Below, piece after piece: positions 38,711-48,266 of a DNA stretch of 64,000 nucleotides; the first letter of the stretch is position 1, and each line of letters starts with the position of its first letter. Source of the stretch: Bosea sp. 29B (GTDB lineage Bacteria; Pseudomonadota; Alphaproteobacteria; Rhizobiales; Beijerinckiaceae); contig NZ_LR733817.1 of NCBI RefSeq assembly GCF_902506165.1, positions 6,261,262-6,325,261 of the forward strand, read 5' to 3'. The translations under genes were made by a program, and so were the position numbers. The notes under the pieces were generated by a model. That model made no database searches and was not told where the DNA came from. It saw only the letters and a list, made by a program, of their open reading frames with translations.

Positions 38711-40150
38711 CTACGCAGACTTGTGCGATGCCGCCGCGCGCATCGCCTCGCGCAGCACGCTGAAGATGCGTGGGTCGGCGGCCTGCGCCACGTTGAAGCG
38801 CATGAAGTCCCTGGCCGTCCGGGACAGGCTGAAGGCGTTGCCGGGCGCGAGCACGACCCCCTCGCCCAGCGCATGCCGCGCGATCTCCCCCGCATCGAGC
38901 CCATCAGGCAAGCGGCACCACAGGAACAACCCGCCGCGCGGCGTCAGCCAGGGCTCGATGTCGAGTGCGGCGAGCCGGCCGCGCGTCTCGGCCATCGCCC
39001 GCACCAGCCGCTGGCGCAGTGCCTCGACATGCCGGCGATAGCTACCGTCCTTCAGGATATCGAGCACCAGCTCGGCTGCGAGCCGCCCACCGCCGAAGGA
39101 GAGCGCGACCTTGAGATCGGTCAGCCCCTCGACCCAGTCCGGCCTTGCAGCGATGTAGCCGCAGCGCACCGAAGCCGACAGCGTCTTCGAGAAGCTGCCG
39201 ATCTGGATCACCCGTTCCAGCCCGTCGAGCCCGGCAAGGCGCGGCGCGAAATCGGGTTCGAGATCGCCGAAAATATCGTCCTCGACGATGGTCAGCCCTG
39301 CTTGCTCGGCGAGCTTCAGCAGGCGATGCGCCGTCGTGGCCGAGAGCGTCGCACCGGTCGGGTTATGCAGGGCACAATTGGTGACGTAGAGCCGCGGCCG
39401 ATGCTCGGTCAGCGCCTGCGCGAACAGGGCAAGATCGGGGCCTGACGGCGTATAGGGCACACCGACGATCTTGACCCGGTGGACGCGCAACAGCGCATGA
39501 AAATTGAAGTAGCAGGGATCGTCGACCAGCACGGTATCGCCGGGCTCGAGCAGGAAGCGGCAGACGAGGTCGATCGCCTGGGTGCCGGACTCGGTCAAGA
39601 CGATCTGGTCGGGCGCAGCCTCGACGCCGCGCTCGGCAAGTCGATGCGCGAGCAGATGGCGCAGTGCCGGCAAGCCCAGCGGCGTGCCGTATTCGGCCAG
39701 CGTCGCCGCATCCGCCCGGCCGAGCTTGCGCAGCGCCTTGCGGATCGAGGCTTCGGGCATCCAGTCCGGCGGCAGCCAGCCGCAGCCGGGCCTCAAACTG
39801 TCAGCGCCAGCGTCGAGCGACTGCCGGGAGATCCAGAGCGGATCGACCGCCCGGTCGAGCTTCGGCGCGACATCGGCGAGCGAGAGCGGCGGCAGGCGCC
39901 GGACATAGAAGCCGGAGCCGCGCCGCGCCTGGATCGCGCCCTCCGCCGCCAGCCGCTCATAGGCCTCGACCACCGTCGATTTCGACACGCCCATGCTCTC
40001 GGCGAGGCCGCGGATCGAGGGCAGCTTGGCGCCCGGCGCCAGCGTCCGCCCGGCGATCCGCTGCCGGATCGTCGCCATGACCCGCCCGACCAGCGTATCG
40101 CCCGCGGCCGTAATATCGACCGAATCCTTAATCTGTACGGCCTCTTGCAT
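38711..40150 (-). CDS. MocR-type regulator: GntR DNA-binding domain fused to PLP aminotransferase-like domain
   Basis: A 479-residue fusion. Residues about 15-85 are a GntR winged helix (IRQRIAGRTLAPGAKLPSIRGLAESMGVSKSTVVEAYERLAAEGAIQARRGSGFYV). Residues about 110-470 form an aminotransferase class I fold with YGTPLGLPALRHLLAHRL, LHNPTGATLS, the Asp region IVEDDIFGDLEPDF, and the PLP-lysine motif IGSFSKTLSASVRCGYI. MocR proteins use PLP or amino compounds as ligands to control a divergent gene, here the EamA transporter. The ATG at 40150 is preferred because the GntR domain starts right after it. Confidence 0.93.
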   Translation of the reverse strand: MQEAVQIKDSVDITAAGDTLVGRVMATIRQRIAGRTLAPGAKLPSIRGLAESMGVSKSTVVEAYERLAAEGAIQARRGSGFYVRRLPPLSLADVAPKLDRAVDPLWISRQSLDAGADSLRPGCGWLPPDWMPEASIRKALRKLGRADAATLAEYGTPLGLPALRHLLAHRLAERGVEAAPDQIVLTESGTQAIDLVCRFLLEPGDTVLVDDPCYFNFHALLRVHRVKIVGVPYTPSGPDLALFAQALTEHRPRLYVTNCALHNPTGATLSATTAHRLLKLAEQAGLTIVEDDIFGDLEPDFAPRLAGLDGLERVIQIGSFSKTLSASVRCGYIAARPDWVEGLTDLKVALSFGGGRLAAELVLDILKDGSYRRHVEALRQRLVRAMAETRGRLAALDIEPWLTPRGGLFLWCRLPDGLDAGEIARHALGEGVVLAPGNAFSLSRTARDFMRFNVAQAADPRIFSVLREAMRAAASHKSA

Positions 40151-40154
40151 CAGG

Positions 40155-40182
40155 ACAGTTTGCCCGAACTGTACCGGACTGT
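40155..40182. promoter_or_regulatory. MocR binding-site-like ACTGT repeats
   Basis: ACAGTT (40155-40160) is followed by two direct ACTGT units at 40168-40172 and 40178-40182, one helical turn apart, with the first in inverted orientation. MocR regulators often bind mixed direct and inverted half-sites. The cluster lies directly upstream of the MocR start and 53 nt from the EamA start. Confidence 0.6.
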
Positions 40183-40234
40183 CTCTGGAAATCCGTGAGC
40201 CCCCGCCGCATGCAGGCCGGCTCCTGGAGGGATC

Positions 40235-41098
40235 ATGGACAGAACTGCGAACGGCCTGCTCAACGGCTTCATCGGCGTCGTCATCTTCAGCGGCTCGCTG
40301 CCGGCGACACGCGTCGCCGTCGCCGACTTCGATCCGGTGTTCCTGACCGTCGCACGTGCCGCCATCGCCGGCCTGCTCGGGCTCGCCCTCCTGCTCGCGC
40401 TCCGGGAAAAGCGGCCGGCCCGCGCCGATGTCCTGCCGCTCGCCGTGGTCGCGCTCTGCGTCGTCGTCGGCTTCCCGCTGCTGACCGCGCTGGCGCTGAA
40501 GCACGTCACCTCCGCCCACTCGATCGTCTTCATCGGCCTCTTGCCGCTCGCGACCGCGATCTTCGGCGTGCTGCGCGGCGGCGAGCGGCCTCAGCCTGCC
40601 TTCTGGGTCTTCGCCATCCTCGGCAGCCTCTGCGTCGTCGGCTTCGCCTGGACGCAAGGCATCGCCGCCTCACCCGTCGGCGACCTCCTGATGCTCGCCG
40701 CCGTCATCGTCTGCGGCCTCGGCTATGCCGAGGGCGCGCGCCTCTCGCGCCATCTCGGCGGCTGGCAGGTAATCTCCTGGGCGCTGGTCCTGTCGCTGCC
40801 GATCATGGCCGGCCTCTCGCTCGCGACGCTGCCGGTATCCTTCGCTCAGGCGGGCGGCCCGGCCTGGCTCGGCCTCGCCTATGTCTCGCTGTTCAGCATG
40901 CTGATCGGCTTCGTCTTCTGGTATCGCGGCCTCGCCCAAGGCGGCATCGCCGCGGTCGGGCAGCTGCAATTGCTGCAGCCCTTCTTCGGCCTGGCGCTGG
41001 CCGGCCTGCTGCTCGGCGAAACTGTCGGCTGGCAGATGATCGCGACCTCGGCCGCAGTCGTCCTCTGCGTCGCCGGAGCGCGGCGTTACGCGCGCTAG
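40235..41098 (+). CDS. EamA/DMT-family transporter
   Basis: A 287-residue inner-membrane protein with about ten segments in two EamA repeats (GVVIFSGSLPATRVAVADFDPVFLTVARAAIAGLLGLALLL and SLFSMLIGFVFWYRGLAQGGIAAVGQLQLLQPFFGLALAGLLLGE). It is divergent from the MocR gene and probably an exporter of an amino acid or amine that this regulator senses. ATG 40235 follows TGGAGGGATC. Confidence 0.93.
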   Translation: MDRTANGLLNGFIGVVIFSGSLPATRVAVADFDPVFLTVARAAIAGLLGLALLLALREKRPARADVLPLAVVALCVVVGFPLLTALALKHVTSAHSIVFIGLLPLATAIFGVLRGGERPQPAFWVFAILGSLCVVGFAWTQGIAASPVGDLLMLAAVIVCGLGYAEGARLSRHLGGWQVISWALVLSLPIMAGLSLATLPVSFAQAGGPAWLGLAYVSLFSMLIGFVFWYRGLAQGGIAAVGQLQLLQPFFGLALAGLLLGETVGWQMIATSAAVVLCVAGARRYAR

Positions 41099-41276
41099 AT
41101 CAGGAACGCCGACAACTCGACCTCAAGGATGAGAAGCAGGCCTCGTCGTGAGCGCGTGGTTGCCAGGCCGGTCGGGGCCGGTTCTCAAATGGAGCGTGAG
41201 CCTGCCGGCTTTGGGCGCAGTCATGACAACCGCAGGCCGGTAGCCTTCGTCACGCCTATCAGGCCTTTTGCTGCGT

Positions 41277-41480
41277 TCAGAGCAGCTTCAGGTCACCCGC
41301 CGCGGTCTTGCCGCGCTCGGTCTTCAGGTCGAAGGAGAGCTTCTGTCCCTCGGTCAGGGACATCAGGCCCGCTTCCTTGACGGCAGTGATGTGCACGAAC
41401 ACATCCTTGCCGCCGTCAGCAGGTTGAATGAAGCCGTAGCCCTTCTCGGTATTGAACCATTTGACGGTTCCGGTCGCCAT
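41277..41480 (-). CDS. Cold-shock protein (CspA family)
   Basis: A 67-residue single cold-shock domain that binds single-stranded nucleic acid. It has the RNP1 motif KGYGFIQP and RNP2 VFVHI, starts MATGTVKWFNTEKGYGFI, and is of normal length. ATG 41480 is the standard CSP start. The upstream region to 41728 is a long leader-like gap, common for such genes. Confidence 0.96.
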   Translation of the reverse strand: MATGTVKWFNTEKGYGFIQPADGGKDVFVHITAVKEAGLMSLTEGQKLSFDLKTERGKTAAGDLKLL

Positions 41481-41728
41481 CGCCGCATCCCTTGGAGCAT
41501 CCGTGGTCGTAACGGAGCCCTCGGCAACGCTGTCGAAAAGGCCCCGCACAGCGAGGATTGACCGAAAACGCAAGCTTGTCGAGATGAAACCGCTGGCAGT
41601 TGCCGTTACGTCCGCCAGGGCCGGATCCGATCAAGTCGCATCGACCTGATCGGTGAATCCGTTTCTGCACTTTTAGGTAGAGACCGTTTTATCCGAGCGA
41701 CTTGCACGCAAGTCACCCGGAACGGGCT

Positions 41729-43930
41729 CTAGCGCTTCGTCAGCTCGAATTGCGCCTTTACCGACGCGAGCGAAGAACCGCCGAAATAAACCTCCACGGT
41801 ACCCGGATCGAGCTGGTAGCGGCCGGCATCGTCATGGCCGCCGAGCGCCTTGCCCTCCAGCTTGAACCGCACCGTCCTGGTCTCGCCGGCCTTGAGCGCG
41901 ACCTTGTCGAAGCCCTTGAGCAGACGCAGCGGCCGCGAGCGCTCTGCGACGGGCTGGCGGATATAAAGCTGTACCACCTCCTGGCCGTCGCGATCCCCCT
42001 GATTGGTCACGTCGACGGCAACCTCCGTCGCCCCGTCGAACGGCACCCTGGCGTTGGTCACGCGCGGATTGGCATAGGCGAAGCGGCTATAGGACAGGCC
42101 GAAGCCGAACGGGTAGAGCGCCTCGTTGGCCTCGTCCATGTAGATGGATTCATAGCGCTGGCGGATCTTCTGCGGCCGTCCCGTCGGCAGTTGGTCGTAA
42201 TAGACCGGGATCTGCCCGACCGAGCGCGGGAAGCTCATCGGCGTCCGCCCGGCCGGATTGACCTTGCCGGCCAGCACCTCGGCGATCGCGGCGCGCCCCT
42301 CGGTGCCGCCATGGAAGGTCTGGACGATCGCGGCAACGTTCTTGTCGGCCCAGCTCAGGACCAGCGGCCGGCCCGTCGCCAGCACCAGCACCACCGGCTT
42401 GCCGGTCGCGACCAGCGCCTCGAGCAATTCCTGCTGCACGCCGGGCAGGCCGAGATTGGTGCGCGAGGCGCCCTCGCCCATGAACTCGCAGTCCTCGCCG
42501 AGCATGGTGACGATGAGATCGGCGGCAGCCGCCGCCTTCAGCGCCGCGTCCTTGTCCTTGAACTCGGTGCCGCAGGCCTTGGCGAAGGCAGGCTCGTAGG
42601 TAACCGTGACGTCGGCCGGCAGCTGCTCGCGCAGCGCCTCAGGCAACGGCTGGACGACACGGCGCCCCAAACCCGCCGGATCGGTCCAGACCCGCTCATC
42701 CTCCGGCACCGCCATGGCGCCGATCACCGCGACCGACTTCACAGCCGGCGCGATCGGCAGCGTCTGCTTGTCGTTCCGGAGCAGGATCACGCCTTCGCGC
42801 GCGGCCTGGCGGGCGACCTTGCGGGCTTCCTCGGTCTGCATCAGCGACGGCGCGGCGGCGACGTCGACATCCGCGCGCTCGAACAAGCCGAGATGATATT
42901 TGACTCTGAGCACGCGCCGGACGGCCTCGTCGAGCGCCTTCACCGGCACGCGGCCGGCCTTCACCTCATTGGCGAGGTGCTTGTGGTAGACATCGCCCAT
43001 CATGTCCATGTCGATGCCGGCGAGCAGCGCCTTGCGCGCGGCTTCCGCGTCGTCCTTGGCGATGCCGTGCAGGCGCAATTCGGTGATCGAGCCGAAATCC
43101 GAGGTGACGAAGCCGCGAAAGCCCCATTGCCCGCGCAGGAGATCGGTCAGCATGCCGCGATGGGCCGTGGCCGGCATGCCGTTCAGCGCATTGAACGCCG
43201 CCATCGCCGTCATCGCGCCGGTGTCGAACGCAGCCTTGAATGGCGGCAGGAACAGGTCGTGCAACTGGCTCGTCGGGATCCAGGTCGAATTGTAGTCACG
43301 CCCGCCCTCGGCCGCACCATAGCCGACGAAGTGCTTGACGCTCGCAGCGACACCGCCGCGCTGGTAGCCACGCGTCCGCGCCACCGCGATGATGCTGGCG
43401 AGATAGGCGTCTTCGCCCGCGCCCTCCAGCACCCGCCCCCAGCGCGGATCGCGCGAGATGTCGACCATCGGCGCGAAGGTCCAGTTGACGCCGGCGGCAC
43501 GCGCCTCGCGCCCGGTCCAGTAGGCCGCCTGCTCGATCAGCTGCGGATTCCAGCTCGACGCCTGGCCGAGCGGCAGCGGGAAATAGGTCGAGAAGCCATG
43601 GACGGCATCGAGCCCGATGATCAGCGGGATCTTGAGGCGCGACTGCCTGACGGCCTCCTGGACCTGCCGAACCTCCTGCGGCACGACGAAGTTCATCACC
43701 GCACCCATCCGGCCAGCCTTGACCTGGTTGATGTCAAAGCCCTCGCCGCGCCCGGAGAGGTGGAGCTGGCCGACCTTCTCCTCCAGCGTCATCCTGCCGA
43801 TCAGCGCCGTGATCTTGCGCTCGATCTCGGCGGCCTCGCGGCCCTGCTTCCAGCCGACACCCTCCTGCTGCGCGTGGGCGAAGGTCGCAAGGCCGCAGAA
43901 CAGGAATGCAGCGACGAGCCGCAGAAGCAT
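41729..43930 (-). CDS. bglX: Beta-glucosidase, glycoside hydrolase family 3, secreted (BglX-like)
   Basis: A 733-residue exported enzyme: signal peptide about 1-20 (LLRLVAAFLFCGLATFAHAQ), GH3 N-terminal TIM barrel with LIIGLDAVHGF, KHFVGYGAAEGGRDYNST and the nucleophile Asp at about residue 277 (GFVTSDFGSI). The GH3 C-terminal domain follows (GVILLRNDKQTLPI, GEDCEFMGEGASRTNLGLPGVQ), and then a fibronectin-III-like domain (NQGDRDGQEVVQLYIRQPVAERSRPLRLLKGFDKVALKAGE). This is the order and length of periplasmic BglX. It hydrolyses terminal beta-glucosides. ATG 43930 begins the signal. It is divergent from the lldD-like gene. Confidence 0.95.
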   Translation of the reverse strand: MLLRLVAAFLFCGLATFAHAQQEGVGWKQGREAAEIERKITALIGRMTLEEKVGQLHLSGRGEGFDINQVKAGRMGAVMNFVVPQEVRQVQEAVRQSRLKIPLIIGLDAVHGFSTYFPLPLGQASSWNPQLIEQAAYWTGREARAAGVNWTFAPMVDISRDPRWGRVLEGAGEDAYLASIIAVARTRGYQRGGVAASVKHFVGYGAAEGGRDYNSTWIPTSQLHDLFLPPFKAAFDTGAMTAMAAFNALNGMPATAHRGMLTDLLRGQWGFRGFVTSDFGSITELRLHGIAKDDAEAARKALLAGIDMDMMGDVYHKHLANEVKAGRVPVKALDEAVRRVLRVKYHLGLFERADVDVAAAPSLMQTEEARKVARQAAREGVILLRNDKQTLPIAPAVKSVAVIGAMAVPEDERVWTDPAGLGRRVVQPLPEALREQLPADVTVTYEPAFAKACGTEFKDKDAALKAAAAADLIVTMLGEDCEFMGEGASRTNLGLPGVQQELLEALVATGKPVVLVLATGRPLVLSWADKNVAAIVQTFHGGTEGRAAIAEVLAGKVNPAGRTPMSFPRSVGQIPVYYDQLPTGRPQKIRQRYESIYMDEANEALYPFGFGLSYSRFAYANPRVTNARVPFDGATEVAVDVTNQGDRDGQEVVQLYIRQPVAERSRPLRLLKGFDKVALKAGETRTVRFKLEGKALGGHDDAGRYQLDPGTVEVYFGGSSLASVKAQFELTKR

Positions 43931-44128
43931 GATTGAGGTCTCGCTGAACGGACGGAAGGGATGAGCCGCCCTACAGGATCGGGCCGCCCGGCTCAACCGC
44001 TGGCATCGCCGCATCGCGATGAACAGGGCCTGAAGCGACGCCGGCATCTTCGCGCGCGGCCTCCGCGGTTGCCTCTCGCTTCGTTCCATGCGACCGAGCG
44101 AACGGAGAAAACGCGGGATTTGGCGACC

Positions 44129-45274
44129 ATGGCCCAGCTTCTGACCATCGAGGATTTGCGTCTGCTGGCGAAGCGCCGCGTCCCGCGCATGTTCTACGAC
44201 TATGCCGATTCCGGCGCCTGGACCGAGAGCACCTACCGCGCCAACGAGGCCGATTTCGCCGGGATCAAGCTGCGCCAGCGCGTCGCCGTCGACATGACCA
44301 ACCGCACGCTGGCCTCCACCATGATCGGCGAGCAGGTCTCGATGCCGGTGGCGCTCGCGCCGACCGGCATCGCCGGCATGCAGCACGCCGATGGCGAGAT
44401 TCTCGCGGCCCGGGCCGCCGCCCGGGCCGGCGTGCCCTTCACGCTCTCGACCATGAGCGTCTGCTCGATCGAGGACGTCGCCGAGAACACCGACAAGCCA
44501 TTCTGGTTCCAGCTCTATGTGATGCGCGACCGCGCCTTTATCGAGCGCCTGATCGACCGCGCCAAGGCGGCCGGCTGCTCGGCGCTGATGCTGACGCTCG
44601 ACCTGCAGATCCTCGGCCAGCGCCACAAGGACATCCGCAACGGCCTCTCCGCTCCGCCGAAGCCGACCATCGCCAACCTGATCAACCTCGTGATGAAGCC
44701 GCGCTGGTGCATGGGCATGCTCGGCACCAGGCGGCGCAGCTTCGGCAACATCGTCGGCCACGCCAGCGGCGTCGGCGACATGACCTCGCTCTCCGCCTGG
44801 ACCGCCGAGCAGTTCGACCCGACGCTGAGCTGGGACGACGTCAAATGGATCAAGGACCGCTGGGGCGGCAAGCTGATCCTGAAGGGCATCCTCGATGCCG
44901 AGGATGCCGAACTTGCGGCACAGAGCGGCGCCGATGCGCTGATCGTCTCCAACCATGGCGGGCGCCAGCTCGACGGCGCAGTCTCCTCGATCGCAGCCCT
45001 GCCGGGAATCGTCGAGCAGGTCGGCGGACGCATGGAGGTCTGGATGGATGGCGGCATCCGCTCCGGCCAGGACGTGCTGAAGGCGGTGGCGCTCGGCGCC
45101 CGCGGCGTGCTGATCGGCCGCCCGTTCCTCTATGGGCTCGGCGCCCTGGGCGAGGAGGGAGTCAAGCTGGCGCTGGAGATCATCCGCAAGGAGATGGACA
45201 TCACCATGGCCCTCTGCGGCAAGCGCGACATTCAGGATGTCGACGCCAGCATCCTGGTCAAGGGCAAGGCCTGA
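44129..45274 (+). CDS. lldD: FMN-dependent alpha-hydroxy-acid dehydrogenase (L-lactate dehydrogenase type)
   Basis: A 381-residue TIM-barrel flavoenzyme that oxidises L-lactate or similar 2-hydroxy acids, passing electrons to the respiratory chain. It has FYDYADSGAWTESTYRANEADF, APTGIAGMQHADGEILAARAAARAGVPFTLSTMSVCSIEDVA, WFQLYVMRDR, LILKGILDAEDAELAAQSGADALIVSNHGGRQLDGA with the active-site base His276, and DGGIRSGQDVLKAVALGARGVLIGRPFLYG. ATG 44129 follows the usual spacing. It could be specific for lactate, glycolate or mandelate-like acids; the class is certain, the substrate less so. Confidence 0.93.
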   Translation: MAQLLTIEDLRLLAKRRVPRMFYDYADSGAWTESTYRANEADFAGIKLRQRVAVDMTNRTLASTMIGEQVSMPVALAPTGIAGMQHADGEILAARAAARAGVPFTLSTMSVCSIEDVAENTDKPFWFQLYVMRDRAFIERLIDRAKAAGCSALMLTLDLQILGQRHKDIRNGLSAPPKPTIANLINLVMKPRWCMGMLGTRRRSFGNIVGHASGVGDMTSLSAWTAEQFDPTLSWDDVKWIKDRWGGKLILKGILDAEDAELAAQSGADALIVSNHGGRQLDGAVSSIAALPGIVEQVGGRMEVWMDGGIRSGQDVLKAVALGARGVLIGRPFLYGLGALGEEGVKLALEIIRKEMDITMALCGKRDIQDVDASILVKGKA

Positions 45275-45286
45275 GGCTTTCGGCGC

Positions 45287-46300
45287 TCAGGGCTCCTCTT
45301 CCAGAGCGAGCACGGCAAAGCTCGCGAGCCAGTGCTCGCCCATATAGTCGCCGGCGATATGGGGAATTCCGGCGGCGAGATGCTCTGTCGCGGCGGTCTC
45401 CGCGACCGCCCGGCGGGCATCGCCTTCCGGCAGCGCACCGGCCAGCGCCCGCCAGCACCAGGCGCGGCTGAGGTTCAGCCCGTCGAGATGGGCGATCTTG
45501 CCGTCGCTGCGGTCGGTGACAGTGGCGGGCCGGAACAAAGTCGCCGGCTCCCGGCGCCCGAGCTTCGGCAGGAAGCGATCGAACCAGGGCAGGAAAGCCT
45601 CCGGCGCCAGCAGGCGGCGCATGCATTCGGCCTCGATCAGGGCCGAGGACTGGAAATCGTCGCCGCTCGGCTCACCCCAGGCCGGGCAATCGACATCGGC
45701 ACCATACCAGCGCAGGGCCGTGTCGCGCAGCAGCGCCGCGAAATCATCGTCCGCCGTCGCGGTCGCATAATCCGCGGCCATGCGCAGGCCGAAGGCGGTG
45801 TTGAAATGCGTCCCGACCCGCACCGGATAGGTCGCGAGCGGCAGGAAATCGCGGAAGCGCTGCGCGAAGACCTCGGCCAGCGGGGCGATAATCTTCGACC
45901 AGCGTTTGTCGTCGAGCAGGCTCAGTTCCGCCGCCAGCTTCAGCAGCCAGCCCCAGCCATAGGGGCGCTTGAAGCCGCGCGCGGTCGGAGCTGCCAGATA
46001 GGCGCATTCGACCGCGACCTTCTCGGGCGTCAGCTGCGCGTCGAACAGCGCGCGGATCTCGGCAGCCGCCGCGAATCCGGGATAGCGTCGCAGCAGGCGC
46101 GCCAGCATCCAGTAGCTGTGGACGCAGGAATGCCAGTCATAGCTTCCGTAGAAGACCGGGTGCAGCTCGCGCGGGGTCAGCGCATCCTCCGGCCCCGCCA
46201 GCGTATGATCCGGCTTGTTGGGGTATTCGCGCCCGACATGCCCAAGCGCGATGCGGGCGAAGCGGAGTGCGAGCTCTTCCGTCAGACGGGCGGCGGTCAT
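45287..46300 (-). CDS. DUF2891-family protein
   Basis: A 337-residue cytoplasmic protein of the DUF2891 family. Recognisable stretches are ELHPVFYGSYDWHSCVHSYWMLARLLRRYP, KRPYGWGWLLKLAAEL, YPVRVGTHFNTAFGLRMAADYA, and SGDDFQSSALIEAECMRRLL, a mostly alpha-helical, His/Trp-rich pattern resembling (alpha/alpha) barrels. The ATG at 46300 overlaps the transporter stop (ATGA), so it is translationally coupled to the transporter. The function of the family is unknown. Confidence 0.92.
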   Translation of the reverse strand: MTAARLTEELALRFARIALGHVGREYPNKPDHTLAGPEDALTPRELHPVFYGSYDWHSCVHSYWMLARLLRRYPGFAAAAEIRALFDAQLTPEKVAVECAYLAAPTARGFKRPYGWGWLLKLAAELSLLDDKRWSKIIAPLAEVFAQRFRDFLPLATYPVRVGTHFNTAFGLRMAADYATATADDDFAALLRDTALRWYGADVDCPAWGEPSGDDFQSSALIEAECMRRLLAPEAFLPWFDRFLPKLGRREPATLFRPATVTDRSDGKIAHLDGLNLSRAWCWRALAGALPEGDARRAVAETAATEHLAAGIPHIAGDYMGEHWLASFAVLALEEEP

Positions 46301-47220
46301 GATGGCTTCCTTGCTCTGGCGTAGCTGATGATCATGTCGATCAGACGCGGGGTGAGATAGATCGGCAACTGCGTCGCCGCGAAGTACAGCGCCATGCGCG
46401 GCGAGGCCGCAGCGCCGAGCGCCGACCAGACCAGCCCGACATTGCGGTTGCCGAGGATGAGGCCGACGGTCAATCGCTCGACGAGCGCGCCGGGGAGCAG
46501 AGCGGCCCCCGCACCCTGCAAACCGAGATTGCAGGCGAAGGCGAGCGCGAGGCAAAGCAGCGCGCCTTGCCAGTCCGCCTCGATCTGCCCGCGCACGCCC
46601 GCCATGGTGGCGATCACGAAGACGAGCAGCGCCACGACCACGATCCTGTCGATCGCTTCACCATGGCTGCGCAGTTGCACTCCAGCAAAGCGCCGCAGCA
46701 GCAGGGCGACGCCCTCGGCACCGCCGACCAGCACGGCCAGGCGCAAGGCGAGATCGAGGGCGCTGAGACCGATCCCGCCGAACCAGCCTGCGAGGAGCGG
46801 CACGGTGAGCGGGGCGAGCGCCATGCACAGCAGCGTCACCGCGAGCGGCACCGTGCCGTCGAGCCCCAGCATCCGCGCCACCGCCGCCGTGCCGCTCGAT
46901 GGCGGCGCCGCGGTTGCCAGCACAAGGGCGAGCGCCAGCTCGGCGCCGACACCGAAGCGGTAAGCAATCAGTCCGATCAGCACCGGGCACGCGACCATGA
47001 CGGTGACAGGAAGCAGAACGGAGAGCGCCGGGCGGCCAAGCACGGCGATGACGGCCTTTCCGTCGGTCCGCAGCAGCGTGCCGAGCACGATGATGAAGAT
47101 CGTCACCGGCATCGACGGCCGGACCAGCTCCGCCAGCGCCGGAAAGGCCAGCCCGACCAGGACGCCGAGCGCCAGGATCGTTGGTCCGCGCGGGATGAGG
47201 CGCGACAGGGATGCTCGCAT
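46297..47220 (-). CDS. Bile-acid:sodium symporter (BASS)-like transporter
   Basis: A 307-residue inner-membrane protein with about nine or ten segments. The layout (MPVTIFIIVLGTLLRTDGKAVIAVLGRPALSVLLPVTVMVACPVLIGL, ALVLATAAPPSSGTAAVARMLGLDGTVPLAVTLLCMALAPLTVPLLAG, LILGNRNVGLVW) fits the BASS/arsenite-permease-like fold, with the two broken-helix regions near the PPSSGTAA and GNRNVG motifs. Substrate unknown. It is the first gene of a two-gene operon with DUF2891 and is divergent from the LysR gene at 47311. Confidence 0.85.
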   Translation of the reverse strand: MRASLSRLIPRGPTILALGVLVGLAFPALAELVRPSMPVTIFIIVLGTLLRTDGKAVIAVLGRPALSVLLPVTVMVACPVLIGLIAYRFGVGAELALALVLATAAPPSSGTAAVARMLGLDGTVPLAVTLLCMALAPLTVPLLAGWFGGIGLSALDLALRLAVLVGGAEGVALLLRRFAGVQLRSHGEAIDRIVVVALLVFVIATMAGVRGQIEADWQGALLCLALAFACNLGLQGAGAALLPGALVERLTVGLILGNRNVGLVWSALGAAASPRMALYFAATQLPIYLTPRLIDMIISYARARKPS

Positions 47221-47310
47221 GCGCCTCGTCCGGCCGTTTCAAGCACGCCTCTTTCAGCAGCCCGCACATCATTGTGGAAATCGATTTTTACTATCGGTAC
47301 TATTGCTCAG

Positions 47311-48216
47311 ATGAATTTAGCTGCCGTCGACCTCAACCTGCTCACCGCCTTCGAAGCGCTGCTGGAGGAGCGCAACGTCACCCGCGCCGGCCAACGCATC
47401 GGCCTGGCGCAGCCCTCGATGAGCAGCGCGCTGACACGCCTGCGCGCTCTGTTCGGCGACGAGCTCTTCATTCGCACCGCCGCGGGCATGCAGCCGACCG
47501 CAAGGGCGCTGGCGCTGGCCCGGCCGATCGGCGAGGCGCTCGCCCAGATCAGGGCAACGCTCGCGCCGGACACCGACTTCGACCCGGCGACCGCGCGCCG
47601 CCGCCTGACCATCGCCGTGACCGATTATGGCGACCTCGTCGTCGTGCCGGCGCTGGTCGCCCTGCTGCGTCAGGAAGCGCCCGGCATCGACCTCATCGTC
47701 AGGCCGATCGCTGATGCCGCCGCCAGCCTCGCCGCCCTCGAACGCGGCGATGTCGACTCGCTCGTCGGCGGTCACCTTCCAGACTCCCCGCGCATCGTCC
47801 GGCGCGAGTTGTTCGAGGAAGACTTCGTCTGCATCCGCGACAAGAAGCACGCCGCGCCGCTCACAGCCAGCGACTATCTCCGGCTGCCGCATGCGCTGTT
47901 CTCCGCCGGCGGGGGCGACGGGTCGCCTGGCATCGTCGACGCCATCCTCGCCCTGGAGGGCCGCAAGCGCCGCGTCGCGGTCACGCTCGCCCATGTCATC
48001 GCCGTGCCCTTCGCCGTCGCCGGCACCGACCTCGTCGCGACCATGGCGCGGCGTGTCGCCGGGCGCTTCGCCGAGATCGCCGGCGTCAGGCTCATGCCCC
48101 TGCCCTATGACGCCCCGCCCTTCGCCATCGACCTGCTGCACAGCCGCCGCGCCGCGACCGACCCGGCGCTGGCCTGGTTCCTGGCCGCGATCGAGCGGGT
48201 CGGGCGCTCGCTCTGA
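47311..48216 (+). CDS. LysR-family transcriptional regulator (NodD-like branch)
   Basis: A 301-residue LysR protein with HTH about 5-65 (LNLLTAFEALLEERNVTRAGQRIGLAQPSMSSALTRLRALFGDELFIRTAAGMQPTARA) and an effector domain from about 92 (RRRLTIAVTDYGDLVVVPALVALLRQEAPGIDLIVRPI). The start-of-domain pattern with QPSMSSALTRLR is the NodD/NahR-like branch. It is divergent from the BASS-DUF2891 operon and is its probable regulator. Confidence 0.92.
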   Translation: MNLAAVDLNLLTAFEALLEERNVTRAGQRIGLAQPSMSSALTRLRALFGDELFIRTAAGMQPTARALALARPIGEALAQIRATLAPDTDFDPATARRRLTIAVTDYGDLVVVPALVALLRQEAPGIDLIVRPIADAAASLAALERGDVDSLVGGHLPDSPRIVRRELFEEDFVCIRDKKHAAPLTASDYLRLPHALFSAGGGDGSPGIVDAILALEGRKRRVAVTLAHVIAVPFAVAGTDLVATMARRVAGRFAEIAGVRLMPLPYDAPPFAIDLLHSRRAATDPALAWFLAAIERVGRSL

Positions 48217-48266
48217 AAAAACGAGCGGGGACAGCCCTTGACTCTCGCGGTCCTCACATCCAAATA

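Noticed and set aside
41699..41714. GACTTGC-AC-GCAAGTC hairpin after the GH3 gene
   Set aside because: Seven-bp stem without a T-tract on the relevant strand; could be a chance palindrome.
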